The translations under genes were made by a program, and so were the position numbers. A stretch of 64,000 nt of DNA from Edolisoma coerulescens (lineage: Eukaryota > Chordata > Aves > Passeriformes > Campephagidae). Of this stretch, positions 25,006 through 38,000 are shown piece by piece. Location: contig VWZW01004141.1 of assembly GCA_013397115.1 (NCBI GenBank), positions 434,001 to 498,000 on the forward strand. The letters are read 5' to 3'. Under the pieces are notes generated by a model that saw only the letters and a program-made list of their open reading frames with translations, did no database searches and had not been told where the DNA came from. Numbering within the stretch: the first letter of the stretch is position 1; every line of letters starts with the position of its first letter.

Positions 25006-28000
25006 CATACATATATGTGGCCATCCTCTCATACAATTACGCATGAATGGGAGGCTTTTCAACCTCATCATGACACACTTTTTTCATCCCTTTTTAAACA
25101 CAGGCCAGGAGACACCCTGCAGTGGAAGAGCTGCATGTATACCAACAGCATGCTGGCTCTTCCCTGCTTCTGTTGGGTACAAATGCCTGATGTGGCTGGT
25201 CAAAAACAGAACAACTTTCAGAGCCAGCCCACTGGCCTGCATTTTTGCCAGTGGGAGCAGGAGATCTGTTTATGGTTACTGCTATTACAGCATACATTAA
25301 CTGGCCCTCGGAGCCTGACCTGCTCGCCCTCCTGCTTAGTGAGTCAATAAGAAAATCCTTTGGCTCTGCATGACTTGCTTAGACCTCAGACCTTCCATGC
25401 AGAATAAGGTCTAGCCAGGGAGGCAAAAACAAGGTGCCACTCCAGCTGGTAAAACAAAGATATTTTTAAAGTGCAGTCAGGAGAAACAGGCACTCCTATC
25501 CCATGTATAATCAAGGATGAAAAGGCCACGAAAAATACCACTGCGCTTTGCAAATGAGAGGTCAATTGAAATGTCAAGATACCAAATGTTAATGGATTGC
25601 ATTTCCAATGATGGTTGGGACAGAAAACCATACCAAGTCAAGTCAGATGCCCTTCAGAGGAGAAGATGAATTTTATGGCAGGAAAAGACAATAAACACCA
25701 GAAATCTTGCTGGTTAACAAACTTGTGGCTGATGGAAAACAAATATATTTTGAAAATATAAAAAGCAGCGGGATTTTAACACAAGCTATAATCTCAAAAC
25801 ACGTATCTGGAAGTCATTAAAACTACAGCAAATTTAAGCATATGCAGGTGTTTGGGGAAAATGCCGTTACTTTCTATTGAAGATTTTAAAAGGGACTATA
25901 AAAGAAGGGAGTATAAAGGACACTCAAGGAAGGCAATGTTTTCTTCCCTGAAGCAAGAAGTCGCTTCCAATATTTTCCCAGTTCTACAGAACTTCATGGA
26001 CTACAAGACTACACTCTTAATAGCATTCATTTTCCATTTAAAAAATTCTAATTTCTTTCTTACAAAACCCTTGTAATTTCATAGTGTTGGATGACATCAG
26101 GTTTTAGCCAAATCATTCTTTCAGCTGCCCACATTTTCCCAAGGAATCCATCTGGACATTTTCACAGAGGACTGTAATCTTAGACATTTGTTTAGAGTGA
26201 CATTATATACAGTTCTGGATATATATCTGCCCAACATGGCAGACATAGAGCCTTCCTTTCCAATTGCAGAGAGACTTGCCTTGTGTCTATATTAGCTCAC
26301 TGGTGGGTTAGTCCACATTATTAGTGGATCTGGAGTAGGAAGACTTCTTGGTCTATACAACAGAGCGATGTAATATCAGGAATAAGGACAGTGACTAATC
26401 ATTTGCTTTTTCTGAAAGAATAACTACTTGAGTGGATTCCAGAGAAAATATGGGGAAAAGAGTTTAAAACAAACTAAAGACTGTTTTTCCCCACACTAAA
26501 GTGCTCAATATCACACGATGCTGTGGAGACAGGAGGTTTCTGATAAACTGATTTCAGGAAAGACTTTGCATGGAGATTAAGTCCATCGGTGTCCCCTAAA
26601 CACAGGATGTGTGTTTCTGGAAGTGCAAAACGCTGTGTGCAGGAAGGTGGGAGGATACTCCCCATGCAGGACGCCTCCGTAATTGCTGTTCTTCGCTCCC
26701 CACCTTCTGCTGCTGGCAGAGAGAAAGCACTGGGCTGGTCGACCTCCAGCCCACGTTGATGTAGAGGCTGCTAAGCCAAGTACATTTGTTCTTGACAGGG
26801 AGGACTACCCTGCACGTGAGGGGATCCTGCAACTCAACCCACCTACACAGAACAAGTGATGTGATCCAAGTCAACATGAACATGATTCCTCTAGGCTTTG
26901 TGCTGATGTGGGCTCCCACTGTCTACACAAGTTTGGAAAAAGTCTGGGTTTCAGAACAAAGCTATTGTGGGGTTTTACTGATATCACTGTTTTCCCCCTC
27001 TTGCATCAAATAACAGGGTATATAAAAGATTAATTCCTCTGGATGTGCCCTAATTCAAAACCATCTCTCATGTAACAGCTCTTTAGAAATCATAAACCCT
27101 CCACAGAGTGAAATTGTTTATGCCGTGTTACCTCTTTCGGACACAGAGATAGGAACAGCTTGATAAGGATCAGCAAGTACACAAGCTTGTAGGACTTTAC
27201 ATCCAAGAAATCCCTTTTGTACCACAGACTCTCAGTGTAAACATGGACAAAACCAATAAGAGAAAGCAAGTGCTCCTTACATAACAAGGTCAGGGGAACA
27301 TAAATAAGTTAAATGACATGGATTCAGCAGTTATGGGGTCCACCTTGGTGTCACACACAGACAGAAAAGGGTCTTATGCTTTTGGAAAAGTTTACTACAC
27401 TATTTTCACAAAAAAAAAAAAATCAGTTCTGCAGACACAGAGATTTCTTAGTTATTTTCTGTGTGCTTATTTATAGCAATATCACGTCAGATGATGCTAC
27501 CAATACATAAGGATGAGTTCTGAGGATGCATTGTGCCTTCCAGTACTATCAGCACCATTGAATTGAGACCAAGCCTTCTGAAGCAGCCAAGTGCCACTGC
27601 ATCTACTTGGGCCATCAGGAAGTTCACACAAGACAGTCTGAGCACCAACACACACTTGGACATTAAAAAAGCAGCTGCTTGGCTGCTTTACTGAACTGCA
27701 AAAAGAAAACTTCCTTTCCTTCTAAGTGTTTAGTGCTGGAGGGATTCAAGAGAACATGAAAGAACAGTAAACTTCCTACCAAACATTATGCCAGCAACAT
27801 TAATGAACTGAGCAATGAAAACTAAATAGACCATTTCTAGAGAAATCTTCATCATGCTCCTAAACTAATACTTTAAATGGTGGCACTATTAGGCTCTGTC
27901 CAAGGACTTTATATAACCAATAGTCTTTAAAAGGGAGTAATTCCTGCTTCCAGTTTTGGAACGCAAGAACTATGTCAGCATAATGTAAAAACAAGGCAAT

Positions 28001-28027
28001 TTTTTATGCTAATGACAACTGTGAATA

Positions 28028-28074
28028 TTTTATATATATATTTATATATGTAAAAAAATATATATATTATAGCA
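28028..28074. repeat. TA-rich low-complexity tract
   Basis: A mixture of (TA)n, tttatatatg and aaaaaaatatatata fills about 45 bp. It is a typical intronic TA microsatellite that may vary in length. Confidence 0.75.
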
Positions 28075-30989
28075 GATGCCAAGTGCAGTTAGATTCAACT
28101 CTACTTATTAGTGCATGGCTTTTAGCCAAAAGCAATTCACATTTGCAGAAGTGTACTATCACATATGTCTTAATAACAAAAATGTGTTTTTAAAAATGTA
28201 TGTGATAAGTCACATATGGTAGAAGGAATCTGTACAGCTTTCAGCCCTTATGACAATGGAAGCTACTAACATTATTTTGCATAGCTGAAGAACATTAAAA
28301 TTCAAGTGAAATTCTCCTTGACATTTGAGAGCTACAAAAGCAGCAACTAAATGCTGGCCAAGCCTGAGCTCTACTAAGTGTGGCTCTGACATATAAATGC
28401 AATCCATGGCTACTACTGCCATCTTAAAGACACTATTCTTTCTGTTGCCCTGAGAGCTGTAGCATACAATCATAATTGTATACAGGTACCCTAAATAGTT
28501 ACATGTCACTGAACAAAACTAGGCAGATTTTTCAGCTGTTTTGTTATGCAGAGTGTAATTAATATGTATAATGGATCCCCTAGGGTACTAATTGAAGCTG
28601 CCACCATGAACATAGTCAAAGAGAAGTTAAACAACCAGTTGGGGGAAACATGACAGGGTGAAATACACACATGTAGGTGGAAAGAGCGAGACTGTCCATC
28701 TGGCCTTCTTCCATCTCAAAATGTTACACTTACTCAAGTTCTATAAAAAATTACTTAACCTAAATCACCCTTTCCCCCCAACTCCCAAATCTTTCTGGTG
28801 GATTAATTTGGCATCAGTGTCACATACATGCTGTTTAATAACGACAGTGCTCAATGTCTCTGTTAGAAGTGGGAAGACACAATTCAGTTGAGTCATTCTT
28901 GAGAATTTGACTCAAGATATATAAAAAAGTGGATGAATGATAAATGATTATTTTGGAGCTGTTCCCCAGGAATTTCATCACCTTGCAACTCCTGGATCCT
29001 GTGTAATGTGAGGTGAAAACACAGCTCATTTCAATCTCTATTAAACAACCACCAGCTAACAATGACTTTAATTCAGCTTGCACCGAATTTGAACTAGCCC
29101 TATAGGCAAGAAAGGTCCCTTGTCTTATTACAAGTTTCACATGCTATCAGGTCCCTGCTGGATCCTATTTCTAATTTTTATCAGACTGAATGAAACATAA
29201 AGAGAGAGTGATTTATGGTCATCTGACATATCGCCTAATCACTCCAAGGAGTGTTCATACACATTTTGTGTTCACTTTATAAGGTACAAATGACTGTATG
29301 TGATGGAAGTCAAGTGAGAAACAGAACTGTAGTCTTCTGTTATGTGTGCTAGAACACAATGATCAGGGAGTCCTGTCAGTGCATGTTCTTACAAACACAA
29401 ACCCACTCCAGTCTAAGAGTCAGCATAATCAGCAAACTACCATAAAAATAAGAACATTTCCTCTGTCTGTAACAGGAATATACAGTTACTGGGATGCAGT
29501 TAAACTGCTATGATCACCTACTGAAGTTAAAATATGTGTTTTTATTGGTACATAAGAGCCCATTAGGACTGGAGTATTCATTATTTAAACAGAATAACTG
29601 ATGCTGTTAGCTTTAACTGAAAATGCCTTTTCTCAAAGAGCCAGGACATCGATATAGCAACTTTCCTAATTCAGTGATATATGGTTGAGTGTTGCCGCTA
29701 GTGCCCTAAGATTTAAGAACTTATCATAAAATGCCCTTGAAATTGCTCCCTGGTAGCTTGCTCATCCTTCACAAAGCCCTGCTGCAAAGAGGAGAAACAT
29801 GCATGTGTGTATGGTGTGAGAGAGGCGCACGCACAGAGGGAGAAAGAGCCCTTAATCAACAGGATGGCAAAGCCTTGATACATAGGTGCAAAATATTCCC
29901 ATGTGTCCAGGAATTATTTGGCACATTCCTTGTTATTTCCCCCCTGTCAGACCTTCTTGAGAATTGCAATTAAAAATCATAATCTTTTTAGCATGTACAA
30001 ACCTCCCCAAGGCTAGGAGCGCTATGTATTGAGTATGATTGTGATTATTTGGCAGCTATTCATAGACAACACATTAATTTATGGAAACTGGATGAAACTC
30101 GAGGAGTGCAATCACTAGGGACACATGAGAAATCGAAAGCTTTCCTCAATGATACTGACCTTTTTATTGCTATGATTAGGGGCAACATGAATTCTATTAT
30201 CTCCTTCATCACCCTTCTTACTGTCTTTTTAGTCATAGTATACAGCCATGTCATTAAACTTGCATTTTCAAAGGGATATAAAAATAACTTACTTTACAGG
30301 AATGTTTCTCAATTTTGTCTTTTCGGCAGCCTGTAAACACAAGAGGGGTGGGGGAAAAAAATCATTAAGCAAGAGCCACACCAAAGCAAGCAGACATCAG
30401 CTCATGGGAGCTCTTCACCAGTGATATCCCTGAGCTGGGGCACGGGCTGTAGGACCATTCAGAGAGATAGTACTGGGTCTGAAACTTGTGATATCAGTAG
30501 GGTTTGTTTATTTTAATAGCCACGAGTGTTTAGGAACAGCTCATTCAGGGCTGTTACTTCATTTCCTACTCTGAGGTCTGGCCCCTTTGCCACAAGCTAA
30601 CTGTCCCTATCTGGAGCAAGAACAACAACAGGAAAAAACAGAGGGAAGAATGGACTCCATTTCCAAAAGTGTTTTTATTCACCAGCAACAGAAAAGGGCA
30701 AGAGATGACCAAATGTTCAGATCAATTTCCTCTAGTGAAACCTTTGAGAAAACACACTCCAAATCATCTAAATGAGTAAATCTTTGGGCCTCTCGGCCTG
30801 CACCACCTCAGACATGGAGCCTGGTTCCAGTTTATTGCTGAACCCATTGATCTGTGTACAGTCCATTTATCATTCATGAAAAGAGCCAGTGATCTTCACA
30901 GTATATTAGAAGAAACAACTCAGATCATCTGTCAACGGCCCTCTTATTTCTGTTTCCCTCTCCACGGGGATTTCATCTCCTTCGATTCT

Positions 30990-31420
30990 TCTTGAATTAA
31001 AATGTTGCTAAGCAACACCGCTGGGGGCACCGATGGCAGAGCCGCGCCAGTCTATCACACTGGTTAAGCCGCTCGAGACGTTAGTGGAGACTTTTCCCTT
31101 TAATGCTTCTCTGGCATAATTATGTAATCTGAACCGACCTTGCATCCCACTCTGGTTTTGTTCAGAATAGGTAAATAATATTTTAAAGGAAGAGGGCTGG
31201 AAATATCACTGGCAGAAAAAAGCTAGTGTTGTATCATTTCGGAGAATTCCTCCTGGTGTTTGCAGAACAAGGCTGTAATAGATTTAAATGTGGAAAGCGA
31301 TCAGATGGTTGGTGAGATTACAAGCACAGAGAGCGGTGAAAGGCAGAATTAAGACAACTGATCCATAAACCCATTATAGAAAGGAAAGTTTTAGTGCCTA
31401 ATTACCTCCAGAGGTATTTT
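30990..31420. promoter_or_regulatory. Candidate enhancer around an RFX X-box
   Basis: This patch contains several CpGs in the first 100 bp (gccgcgcc, aagccgctcgagacg) inside otherwise AT-rich intron, a strong RFX X-box at 31004-31016 and ATTA/TAAT cores at about 31120. There is no repeat character and no coding frame. Site quality and retained CpGs suggest selection, but one sequence cannot prove it. Confidence 0.3.
31004..31016. promoter_or_regulatory. RFX X-box-like palindrome
   Basis: GTTGCTAAGCAAC fits the RFX consensus GTNRCY-N(0-3)-RGYAAC at every position, with a one-base spacer. RFX factors drive ciliary and neuronal genes in vertebrates. Binding is inferred from the motif only. Confidence 0.5.
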
Positions 31421-34400
31421 TACAAAGCCTGCCAACATTTAAGAGAAGGGTTTTGGTGAGGAACTTTAACCTCTGCTATACTTAGGGATGGAAATAAAAT
31501 GGTTCCTACCTAGGAAGTGCTAATATTAGTGGTTCAGAAAAATGCTCATATAAGCCCTTGACAAATTAAATCCTTTATGAAAACTGATGAACTTTTGAAA
31601 CCTCTGGGATCTGCACAACTGGGTTCCAAATTTTGCCAGAATGAATTTTCCCTTGGGCTCTGTGATGGGGCTAGTTTTTCAAAATACCTGCTGTTTTGGC
31701 ATTTTTGCCTCCCATCACAGCAAAGGTAATATCTGTGTTTAAATCCATGGAAATCCTTAATAAAGAGTTTAAAAATTGGGAGAAAGAATGAGAGCTTGTG
31801 AGAGCTTGGATGAGGCAACAGCAATCCTCGGGGCTGGCTCCCAGCATGCAAAGAAAAATGTGTTTGTTTCATTTGGATTATATTTTCCATCTAAAGAATA
31901 AATCAACAAATGCATGATAGGAATCAATTATATTAATTGTACAGTAGGGGTGCTAAATATTTAAACTCAGGAAATGCTCAGTTTCAGATTGCACAAGTAA
32001 TTGTGACAAACCCAAGCCTAATTATGCCTTCTCAAACAAGCCTATGATGAAATGGGGTCCCTGCCTCAAAAGTGAGATGTGATTGTGTCTCTTTCCAGTA
32101 GTTCTCTCCCAAATCTCCCTTTTTCAGTGGCCATATGCAAATGCAGAGTCAGAAGCATGCTATTAAGAAACTTTCTAAGTAATAAACTACACGTAACAAC
32201 ACACAAATGCTTCATTTAAAATGAACTGAAACACCATCAAAAATGACACTTCAGTTTCCCAAGCTCCCCACTAAATGCCAAGTTTCAGCCCTATCCTGCA
32301 GGAAACTAAAATTATTTTTAAAGCTCGTAAACATTCTTCCACAATGTCAGAATTTTTTTTGGCTGTAGAGTGCTATTTTCCTTGACTCTTCTACATACCA
32401 AATAGCTGGGCTATAACAATTCTGAGTTCAAGCATGTGAAGTTTGCATCTAAATCAAGGTTTTTTTCCTGAATTATTTAAAAATCACTACACAAAACCAG
32501 ATATCAAAATGCAGATAAAGAAGAGGAAACAGGAGAGTGGAGAGTGTCTAGGATCACAAGTAAATAATGACAATGCAGTTGATTTAATACAAAGTACAGC
32601 AGAATATATTCTGGAGAGCACGTGTGTGATCATGTGAGCTAAACTGTTTACATGAAGGATTAAAGAAGATGAAGATATTTCAGAGAGTGAGAACTGGCAA
32701 TGTCAAAGTCACAGAATATTAAAGAGCAGAGTCTCTAAGCTGCATGTTTGATTTTTGACCACTTAGCTACGTCGATCACAACTGTTCACCCTGAAAGAAA
32801 TGTAGTAGCACCAGGAAGAAAGAATTATAGACATAATTTGTTTTCTTGGACCATGAATGTTCTAGCACATATCTTTCCCTGGATTTTTACATGGAGAATT
32901 TCCACTTTTTTTTTTTTCTTTGTTACGAGAAAAAGGCACTTTCCTAGCTCTTAAGAAAAGGCACATGCTGGAGGAACAGTGTCCTTCACACGTGCTTGCT
33001 TATACAAAACTGAAAAACCATTGCAAGTGCTCAGGTTAATCTACATGCCAGCCCAGTTTAATGTTGGACCATTAGACAACTGGTCATTTCCTATTACAAA
33101 GGATTCACTTTGAGTGGGATCACGGTGATGTTAAACACAGCCCACGATACATCAGGGATTCCGTCTGAGAAAGAAATGCAGGATCTGTCCTTCTGCTTTT
33201 ATTTGTCTTGTAGGTATTGCTCATTCATTTTTCAAAGCGTATTTGTTGCGATATCATGAGCATGCCCAGTGGCAGAAGATAAAGGAAGGCAAAATCAAAG
33301 TGACATTGAGTAACTCTACACATTAAGCTTTGATGCAGAAACATATTGTTTGAAAATACTTGGTGTGCAGCAGGTCTGTCAATTAGAGCTAATTATTTTT
33401 CTCTGATCAGGAAGAATGCAATCTTGTTTTAGGCAGGTTTCTTTGAAATGTACGTCTTTTATATAACTTCATTATAGGAAAATACTTCTTCCAAATTACT
33501 TCTTTTCTTGACTGCTTAGCTATTGACTCAAATTGTCTGTGTTGAGTAGTTCTCTCTGCTTTGATAATTAACTTTTGATCATTACTGAATTTAGCAGCTC
33601 TAGTCAGATGTGTTCATAGCCATCCTCCTCAACTATTTCAGTGTTCATCGCCTTTAATCTTTGAACAAAATGATCTCATTGAGCCTCCATCAGCCTCGCT
33701 ACTCAGTTAATAATTCCTGTTTCTCATCTTCATGACTGAGTTTGATTTGTTTTAGACTTGATGCAAGCTTTTGATTATTAATTTAAGATATTTCAAAGAC
33801 AAACATGTTTTAAGAGTTATTTTTTTTAATCTTATATTCCTAGGCCTTTACAAGTAAGAAACTGGTTTTAACTTCACAACGATTCCTAAACTTCATGTAT
33901 TAAAAGTATTACCTAGAAACAGAACAGGTGGGAGGTCCCTGAACCACCATATATGTGCCCTGAGTGACAGATGCTGCTGCCAAAGATTGAAATGAAATTG
34001 GACTGGTATAATGTAATATCCAATGGGTGTTAGGAGAATTACATCATGGGACCTTTGCTAATTTTGAGCTTGAAAACATGCATTAAAATAATTTAGGATG
34101 ATTAGAAAATGAAAGTCAGAGTGAACCAGACAATCATTCCACTTTAATATGTAATTTTCTTCTGTCTTTTTTTAACAATTATGGCCTCTCCATAATTGTG
34201 CTTCTGCTCCCTAAGACCTTATTTCAACAGCTGACTCCAGTGTTGAATAAGAAGGAAGAAGATGAGGAATATGTGAAAAGCAGTAAGACACAGAGGCTCA
34301 TTCCTCAGAGAATTTTTGCGCACAGATGTTTCACCATGATTCTTGTAGCTGTGAATGACTCCTACCTCTACATCTGATTTTGGTGCTGGCTGTTTTACCA

Positions 34401-36289
34401 TTAGCTGAAGAGGCGCCTGCACTATGCTGTACTTGTTCTGCAGTGAGGATTTACCCATAAACTTACTTCGTTAGAAGGTATTTAATTATTACACAAAAGA
34501 TTAAACATGGGAATAAGCACAAACTGGTTCTAGATTGTGCACAAGGACTGCAAAATGTGAAAATGATGCTTTTCTTCATCACTATCAATTACCTGACTGG
34601 CTTTTGGATTGAATGAACCAGAAAAAGTACTCCAGGCAGTACAATTTTGCTACATCACAAAGGAGAGGAGAATGAAACGACAAGAGGACAGCTCAAAAAT
34701 AACCAAATAAAATAGTTGGCATCTGCAAAAGGCAAATTATATTTCTGGGGAAGTGTTACAGGGGAAGTGTCTGCTATCCAAAGAAAAGATATAATTTCCA
34801 TTGCATAACTGAAAATCCAGGATTTTCATTTAGAAGTATTTGATTTTAAGAAAGTCAGATAAGACAGAAAAAATTTTCCAAGAATGCCCCCTCACCCTCT
34901 TGACTCAGAAGCACTGGTGAGCCAGCTAAGAAGGCAATTGCTGAGCCTCAAAGCATCTCTCAGGGTGAGACAGATGACACTTCATGCCATCAAATGTGTT
35001 TGAAGAAGGCAGGCCTTCATGCTCAAACTTTTCCCCTTTTTCCAGGAGCTGCAGCAACTCTGACTCAGGTTTATCTCCCAGTTTCTAACCAGCTCTGTCT
35101 GCCTGGGTGAACAGCCAAGTGACTCTACACAAATAAATTTACAACCCACCAAACTGTTTCCTGTGCTGTAGGTATAGACTCCTCAGAGACTCAATTCAAC
35201 AGTACAGTAAAAACAAAGATACTTTCCACATTAGTTGAGTTTTATATATATCTGGTTTATATCTCCTCCTAGATTATAATTTCCTTTGGAAGTTATACCA
35301 TGCTCTTTATTTATACAGAATGCCGTCTCTATGATCCTAAGTAACCAACTGAGAACCATGACTTATCGACTGTGCTGTGCTCTAATTTCTCTAATTATAT
35401 AGTTGGTGCTAAATACGACTTCCTGTGGAGGAGGAGAACATGGTGTGCAGCAAACAAACCATCCACAGTTGTGCTGGGAATCAGAAAGCCAAACCCCAAG
35501 GCCTGGAGGATCAGTATGTGTATGTATAAATATGTGTGTTGTGCTCCTTATTTTTTTTTCTTCTTTACTTCATTGGTTACACTCTCCTCTACCTGTCCCC
35601 TAATGTCAACAGAGGAGATTGTGTTTCTTTCTTGCTAATTGCCTTTGACACGAAGTTGGCAACCTCGTATTTGAGATTCTGTGTGTGATGTTCCCAGTCA
35701 GCCTCACCTCGAGGACAAAAAGCCCAATGTTATTGTACCTAGGACCAAAAACAATGGAGAAGATACTGTCCTCCTCATGTCACAGTTTTAAAAATGAGTA
35801 TTTTTTCTTCAGGATTCAAATGTGTGGAAAGGATCAGCTGAAAACCGTTTTTTAAAATATCAAGTCACCAAGCATGTGGTATCTGCAAATCAGAACGGTT
35901 CATTGAGCCCTCGCTGTGTATGAACCACAGAGAGCTCCCATCACTGCTGTGAGCAATGCAGTAACCTTCATGGCTTCACAGAGAGATGCTCAGGAGTATT
36001 CGAAATACTGCAAATTTCATTTCAATTGTTGCAGTGGAGGTTGGGTAAAACAAAACAAAACAAAAGAGTCTAAGTGACTAAATCTAAACCGGTCTGTCCT
36101 TGGTTTAGGAGTCACCTTCATCCTTGATGAAAGGGAACTGCTTTTAATTGAGCAACAACACAGATATATTTGGGCTTCTATCAGCTTTTTTTTCAAAATC
36201 CCTTTTTTCCATCAGGCTAATGGAGGAAATCACACTAAGAAAGTGTGCAATAAAAAATGTGGCCACTTCCAATTCCTGAAGAACTATTC

Positions 36290-36310
36290 TATATATATAT
36301 TTTTTTTTTT
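36290..36310. repeat. (TA)n followed by T10
   Basis: About five TA units run directly into ten T residues and then aacag. This is simple sequence. On the plus strand it resembles a pyrimidine tract, but no exon follows. Confidence 0.7.
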
Positions 36311-36729
36311 AACAGAGAAAAGAGCTACACACACACTGAGTGCACACTGCACTCTGAGGAGTGCTTGGCTGCTTGTGTAGACATATCTGAGCTGGTTTTA
36401 AATTAGCTGGTGTGATTCCTGTGAACATTGTTGCTTTTGCCACACAGGTTTCAGTTTACTCAGTGTCTTTGGTGAACTTTACAATACCAAGTGTTACAGC
36501 TCTCTGTCAGTGAGCAGCCGTACTGCAAAGATAACTCACATAACATGTTTGCTTATTTTAGGACTTCAATACTAATGTACCTTGACAAAAGAGACTTGAA
36601 ACAGTGTCTTCCTTTTCCATAAAAAATGCTCTTGATGGGAAGTTGCTATTTGTACTAATTTTGAGTCCTCAGTCCAACAAAGGAGAAACTGTACCATGAC
36701 ATTACAAATTCTACTGATTCTGCTTTTGC

Positions 36730-36841
36730 AGTCCTATGAACCACTGTAACCTACTCCAGGTGACTCTGCCTTGTCAGGGGTCTCGGTCTCCTGAGACCTC
36801 ATCCAACCCCAACTATTCTGTGATCCTGTAATTCTGTGATT
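36730..36841 (+). mobile_element. CR1 LINE, very short 3' end
   Basis: The plus strand reads 'ctactccaggtgactctgcc', 'ttgtcaggg', 'gagacctcatccaacccc' and 'aactattctgtgatcctgta', ending in degenerate ATTCTGTG repeats (about 36816-36841). These terminal octamers are diagnostic of the CR1 3' end. The middle is slightly rearranged (ggtctcggtctcctgagacctc). Confidence 0.8.
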
Positions 36842-37597
36842 GTCAAGTTAATTTAAAAATGCTAACCAGTGTCTCACGAAACTTAGCAGATTTAAGTGTT
36901 CTGACAGTACCAATTCACTATGGCAGAGAATAGAACTCTGTCTAGAGCTAGGCCTGATTTTTCATAGGAATTGTTTTATTTGGAAAACAACTATACATCC
37001 CTGGCGACAGAAGTTCAGAAAACTGTACTGAATGGTCCATTTTTAAGAAAAAAATTCTACACTGAAATTGTGGTTTGAAACATCATTTCCTAGAAATTAA
37101 TTTGTCACATATTGATTACAAATGACCAAGTCTTAGTGGATGATAATCCTATTGTGAAAATATAAATGATCTATCTGTAACTAAAACTCAGTATTTGCTA
37201 TTGTCTTATTCACTGATGATTTTTCTAAAATGTGTGTTTGGTTCAACCCTCCAAAAGGGTAATAAATAATAAAAAAATCCATTCCTTGTTGCTTTTACTC
37301 CATAGCTGTACTTCATCAAGTTAATCACATTATTAAAAAATTGAGGAGGCAGAAGAAACATAGAAAAGGTCAAGAATCCTTTACAAGAGAAACAAAAAGC
37401 CTTCCCCAAACTTCCTTCAAGGAATAAGCTGCAAAAGGCTTGTTTCAAAGAATATCCTGTGACCTTACTTTCCAGCTGCAGACAGTCACCACAATCTGTG
37501 TATTGTTCAGTTTCCCAGTTCTAGCAGGAGAACCATCTTTTGTATCCCTGAAACTTATCTGAAGAGTGCTGATATTTTTGTGGTCTTATTATTAAGG

Positions 37598-37612
37598 TCT
37601 CTCTCTCTCTCT
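37598..37612. repeat. (TC)n microsatellite
   Basis: Seven and a half uninterrupted TC units. It is short, and length polymorphism is possible. Confidence 0.85.
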
Positions 37613-37964
37613 GTATGAGGTGTCTTTTTAGAGTGCAGTGCCCAATTGTTACTTTTGCAGTGTTCACTTGCTCTACCACAATGGACAGGCAGACACCTCA
37701 AGACACAGCCCCTTGTACCCCTGCTCATTTGCAGTTTATGCCCTTAGGTCTTCCTCTGTGATAAAGGCCTTTATCTCATTGCTTTGGGAATCCAACCCAT
37801 CCTTAGTCTTCTCCCTACTTTAAATAAATGAATAGGTCCCTAGACTTGAGAAGCAAAAGGGCAGAGTCACAGAGTACCAGCAGTGGTAGTAAATTGATGT
37901 TGCTACTGTTCATGCTGCCCCATTTATTTCCTGTGCAGGACTAACGACTTCGAGGATTTTAATT

Positions 37965-38000
37965 TATACTGAACATTACATCTATACTGAATGTTACATG
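37965..38000. repeat. 18-bp tandem duplication
   Basis: tatactgaacattacatc (37965-37982) is followed directly by tatactgaatgttacatg (37983-38000), with three differences. This is a small slippage duplication. Confidence 0.8.

Larger units (their letters stand above)
25006..36729. other. Intronic or non-coding sequence
   Basis: This is a long AT-rich interval without a recognisable exon or confident transposon. It holds A runs (27410-27422), a TA-rich tract near 28.03 kb, the RFX-type site at 31.0 kb and a TA/T tract at 36.29 kb. Open frames up to 114 codons (for example the minus-strand frame at 31546-31890) have no domain and no splice context. Confidence 0.5.

Noticed and set aside
31017..31035. 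ccgctgggggcacc, considered as a CTCF site
   Set aside because: It is one base short of the CTCF core spacing and lacks the AG at the end of the motif.
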